Source: Chlorops oryzae (lineage: Eukaryota; Arthropoda; Insecta; Diptera; Chloropidae). Taken from it: 64,000 nucleotides of DNA. The translations under genes were made by a program, and so were the position numbers. Under the pieces are notes generated by a model that ran no database searches, was not told where the DNA came from, and saw nothing but the letters and a program-made list of their open reading frames with translations. The stretch's first letter is position 1; each line of letters begins with the position of its first letter. Shown here one piece after another: positions 61,229 through 64,000 of the stretch. The DNA lies in the NCBI GenBank assembly GCA_020466095.1, contig CM035806.1, positions 37,723,559 to 37,787,558 of the forward strand. Direction: 5' to 3'.

Positions 61229-61550
61229 ACTATCGATTACCGAAACTACGGATTATTGAACCTATCGATTATTGAGACTATCGATTATTGAACCTATCGA
61301 TTATTTAGGCTATCGATTATCTAACTATCGATTATTTTTCCTTTAGATTATTTATACTATTGATTATCGAACGATAGATTATTTAAAATATTGATTATTG
61401 AATCTATCGATTATTGAACCTATCTATTATCGAACTATCGATTATTTAACCTATAGATTATTTAGACTTTCGATTATCGAACGATCGATTAATGAACCTA
61501 TCGATTATTGAACCTATCGATTATCGAACCTATCGATTATCGAACTATCC
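61229..61550. repeat. CTATCGATTATTGAAC minisatellite
   Basis: About eighteen to twenty diverged copies of a 15-18-bp unit with the core TATCGATTAT. The text contains many TATCGAT words, close to the DREF (TATCGATA) and BEAF (CGATA) recognition sequences of flies. Confidence 0.9.
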
Positions 61551-62224
61551 ATAGCTCTCCATCCCGATCAAACCCATTAATAAGACAAACCTACAAACCT
61601 TCTTCCAATACACTTCGTAAAAAATCTTCAGAAATTCTGCGAGTCTTAGGGGTCCCATTTTAAAAACAAAATGAGAATTATAGGCCTCATGACGAAGTGC
61701 GTATACTATACAGTAATGTCAGATCGGGTGGTTTTTCTCATTTTGAGGGCCTTTTTTCGTTTTTACTTTCAACCGTCCTTTCCGTCGTTTATGGAGTTTC
61801 GCCTTTATATCCAGGCGGCATATATTCGGGGAATACTGCAGATTGAACTACTTAGTGCGAATTCTTGTAGAATTTTTATTGCGAACGAAGGGGAGAAAAG
61901 GATAAATTTGGAGGTTTCAGTGGGAAACTCGCTCGAGAAAACACCGCGATTTGAGTTATAGGATAACGGTCAATTGAAAGAAATTTATCGATGATGTATT
62001 TTTATTTAGTTCATAGAGGTTATTAAAACATCGAAAAACGGTCGGGAGCCTTCTTTCAAATAGAGATGTGTGGGATATTGATGTGTGGAATTTTTCGATA
62101 CTCTGATCAGTTTACGAGTCACGACATGACTAAACATTATCTCATCTATCTGTGTACACTTTTTGCGGCCTCAATGCGTCAAAGCTCAAAACATTTGTCA
62201 AATACTCATTGAAAAACGATTAAT
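61551..62224. other. no gene supported
   Basis: An open frame at 61671-61961 has no motif or splice context. The sequence is otherwise unremarkable. Confidence 0.35.
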
Positions 62225-62230
62225 TTTATT
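62225..62230 (-). terminator. poly(A) signal of peptide gene B
   Basis: AATAAA on the - strand, 28 bases after the stop codon of the defensin-like gene. Confidence 0.75.
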
Positions 62231-62258
62231 CGGTAATTTCCATTAATTCAATCTGTTT

Positions 62259-62697
62259 TCACAATGGCTGGCATAAACAATTTTTCACTTTATTACATAG
62301 CCCGCCACGTCCGCCTTCTGTTTGGCACGTGACATCACAAAGTTCAGCTTGGGTCTCGCACAGATTCGGAATTACATATCTGAAACCTTAAAAAATAAAA
62401 ATATATAAAATATAATATAGCGAAAATATAATAATGGTCTTCACACCGATGTCGGCAGTTTGATTATTTGTTAATCGATACATTTTTATGACTACTTCCT
62501 TTTTCATTTGATAGCCCGATGGATAAAAAATTATCAAACTACCGACATTAGTGTGAAGATCACAAATCTTCTTTTGATGTTAAAAAACAACCAAAAACTC
62601 TCGATAATTTCGATAACTTACCTTGGATTGTGTGTAAAAAGCAGACAGAAAAGACAAAGAGGATAAAAATCCAATAAATCGTGTAAATCGCTCGCAT
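62259..62697 (-). CDS. defensin-like six-cysteine secreted peptide B
   Basis: Exon 1 is 62622-62697 (ATG at 62697 in context CGAAATGC, 25 codons plus one base, donor GTAAGT). Exon 2 is 62259-62386 after TATTTTTTAAG, ending TGA. The 67-residue product starts MRAIYTIYWIFILFVFSVCF, a signal peptide. The mature part has C-x6-C-x3-C-x9-C-x5-C-x-C, with CETxxxLCDxTC, GGRGGLCN and NCLC, shared with peptide A. Intron phase and the 128-bp length of exon 2 are the same as in peptide A, so the two are paralogues. It has its own TATA box and poly(A) signal, hence a complete gene. An antimicrobial role is the likeliest reading; other CS-alpha-beta peptides have different targets. Confidence 0.85.
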
Positions 62698-62770
62698 TTC
62701 GATGTGCTCTGGACGCGTTATCAAAGCAGAATGTGTAGAATTTATGAAAAAATTCTCGATTGATGATACG

Positions 62771-62778
62771 CTTTTATA
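62771..62778 (-). promoter_or_regulatory. TATA box of peptide gene B
   Basis: TATAAAAG on the - strand, 73 bases before the ATG, which leaves room for a 5' UTR of about 40-45 bases. Confidence 0.75.
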
Positions 62779-62830
62779 CAATCGACGCCCCCTGAAACAA
62801 TGATGGTTCCTGCAATTTGAAGATGGCTTA

Positions 62831-62841
62831 GGAAATTTTTC
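62831..62841. promoter_or_regulatory. candidate kappaB-like site
   Basis: GGAAATTTTTC lies 52 bases upstream of the TATA box of peptide gene B. It is one base from the fly GGGAATTTTT-type Rel sites that drive immune induction of antimicrobial peptide genes. One site is weak evidence. Confidence 0.35.
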
Positions 62842-62899
62842 TTTCCAAATACTGAAATGATTCAACAATTGCGAAAAGGGATCCCCGTTACGACTGTTT

Positions 62900-63220
62900 T
62901 TATACCCGACACACTCAGTGTCGAGGGTAGATTGCGTTTGTGTGGTTGTGTGGTTGTGTGGTTGTGTGTAACATCCAGAACCAGTCGAGATAGACCATAG
63001 AAAAAATATATAGAAATGGGTCTATTATTACGGGTACCTCCAGTACTACAAAATCTGCTACAAAAATCCCAAAATAATAAAGAAATTGAACAAAATTCGG
63101 TATATAGGGCCAATTATGGCCTTAAAAACCTCTAGAATATTCTATCTTATATTCTCACATATGCGTCTGCGTCGGGTATTTTATTGTCAGGCTCGCCTGA
63201 CTATAACACCCTTACATGTT
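62900..63220 (+). mobile_element. mini-me-like element, family 1, shortened
   Basis: Starts TATACCCGACACACTCAGTG and ends GACTATAACACCCTTACATG, but the (GTCY)n tract and most of the body are missing. Confidence 0.75.
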
Positions 63221-63979
63221 TATTTTTTTCTTTTCTTTTCAATCTTCAATATAAAAATATTGTCATTTTTATTGTTCTTATCATTTATGCATAAACGTCG
63301 CACCTCATTCAGAATCGGCAACCTCCCAAAGAAACATTGAAGGGGTAATAAAAAACGCTTACAAAGGCAACACAGAGGGTAGAGGAATTATAAATTTTTC
63401 GGAAAAATTTGAAATCATGTCGAACCCCTTCGCGAAATTATTGTACATATTTTAGAAAAACATAAGTACTAAGTAAGGTGCAATAAATTGTAGGTGTGAG
63501 AACGTTTTTTCTACTTTTCTTTGCATATGGGCATTTCCAAACGGACGCGACACTTAAATGAGCCATTTTAAATCCCGAATTGAAGTATGCGGTAAATAGT
63601 ACTTTTGCTTCTTAATAGTTTCGTGCAGCTTATGCGGACTTTTATATTTTGCAAAGTTTCTATGCAGTCCCGAATAGCAATCAGCTAAATATATACGGAC
63701 GCGACATTACATTTTACATTTACTGGAAATTCCCATATGCGAATGTTAATAAGCTATAAGTAATTCCGCATTATCTCCATAACTACAGTGCTTCGGGCTA
63801 TAATAGCTTGTATGGATATGTATACAAGAAGAATAATTGACCTATGAGTTTCAAATTCGGTTTTTAAGCTTGACTCTCGATTGACTCAGGTCAGAGGTCC
63901 GAACCAATATTTTGCCACGCGATGAGTTGAAGGCTCTAGAACAAAATAATTGTCCATATAAATAGAATTTTTATCTCAA
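63221..63979. other. no gene supported
   Basis: AT-rich. Two GGACGCGACA phrases (about 63544 and 63699) are the only internal repetition noticed. Confidence 0.35.
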
Positions 63980-64000
63980 ACAAGTAAGGGTGTTATAGTC
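63980..64000 (-). mobile_element. start of another family-1 mini-me-like element
   Basis: CAAGTAAGGGTGTTATAGTC is identical to the left edge of the copy at 46439. The element runs out of the window. Confidence 0.6.

Noticed and set aside
61671..61961. 96-codon frame
   Set aside because: No start context, domain or splice signals. Length alone is expected by chance here.

Overview
The window looks like nuclear DNA of a higher fly, plausibly a tephritid fruit fly. It is AT-rich and dense in small transposons. Its genes have short exons with GT/AG introns. I assembled the genes exon by exon from splice sites, reading frame and conserved motifs; no database search was possible.

Main gene (44.26-59.33 kb, + strand). 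A 23-exon gene encodes a protein of about 1519 residues: signal peptide, four PAN/apple modules, a long Tyr/Pro/Arg/Asp-rich linker, a fifth PAN module, a ZP domain, an RRRR furin-type site, one membrane segment and a cytoplasmic tail. This is the architecture of NompA, the protein that links mechanosensory dendrites to the cuticle.

Hidden small genes. Two unannotated two-exon genes on the - strand encode secreted six-cysteine peptides of 65 and 67 residues with the insect-defensin spacing C-x6-C-x3-C-x9-C-x5-C-x-C. One (56.12-56.40 kb) lies inside the last intron of nompA, antisense to it. The other (62.26-62.70 kb) lies about 3 kb downstream of nompA. In both, a phase-1 intron sits just after the signal peptide and exon 2 is 128 bp, so they are recent paralogues. 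The second has a TATA box, a kappaB-like site and a poly(A) signal.

Other genes. At 5.76-7.03 kb (-) are pieces of an odorant receptor. The N-terminal and C-terminal exons splice in frame, but the middle of the protein is missing. At 20.46-25.01 kb (-) is a multi-zinc-finger gene broken by a 1.9-kb hAT-type insertion and two frame breaks at A8 runs. Weaker coding-like relics lie at 16.0-16.4 and 27.2-27.7 kb.

Mobile DNA dominates the rest. At least seven elements have hAT-like termini and 8-bp target duplications (one of the seven only 6/8): 3.1-4.2, 16.8-18.5 (a foldback), 20.9-22.9, 20.97-21.3 (nested), 24.35-24.8, 53.36-53.6 and 53.65-54.06 kb. There are also pogo-like and PIF/Harbinger-like MITEs, a tRNA-derived SINE (32.05-32.3 kb, and a second copy at 46.08-47.72 kb split by a later insertion), non-LTR retrotransposon remains (29.5-31.2 and 12.7 kb), and many mini-me-like elements with (GTCY)n tracts. 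Two large inverted-repeat elements (13.99-15.71 and 31.47-32.74 kb) carry tRNA-like modules. A pentanucleotide array at 34.76-35.15 kb reverses orientation. The stretches 37.0-43.0 and 59.4-62.2 kb hold little that I can name.
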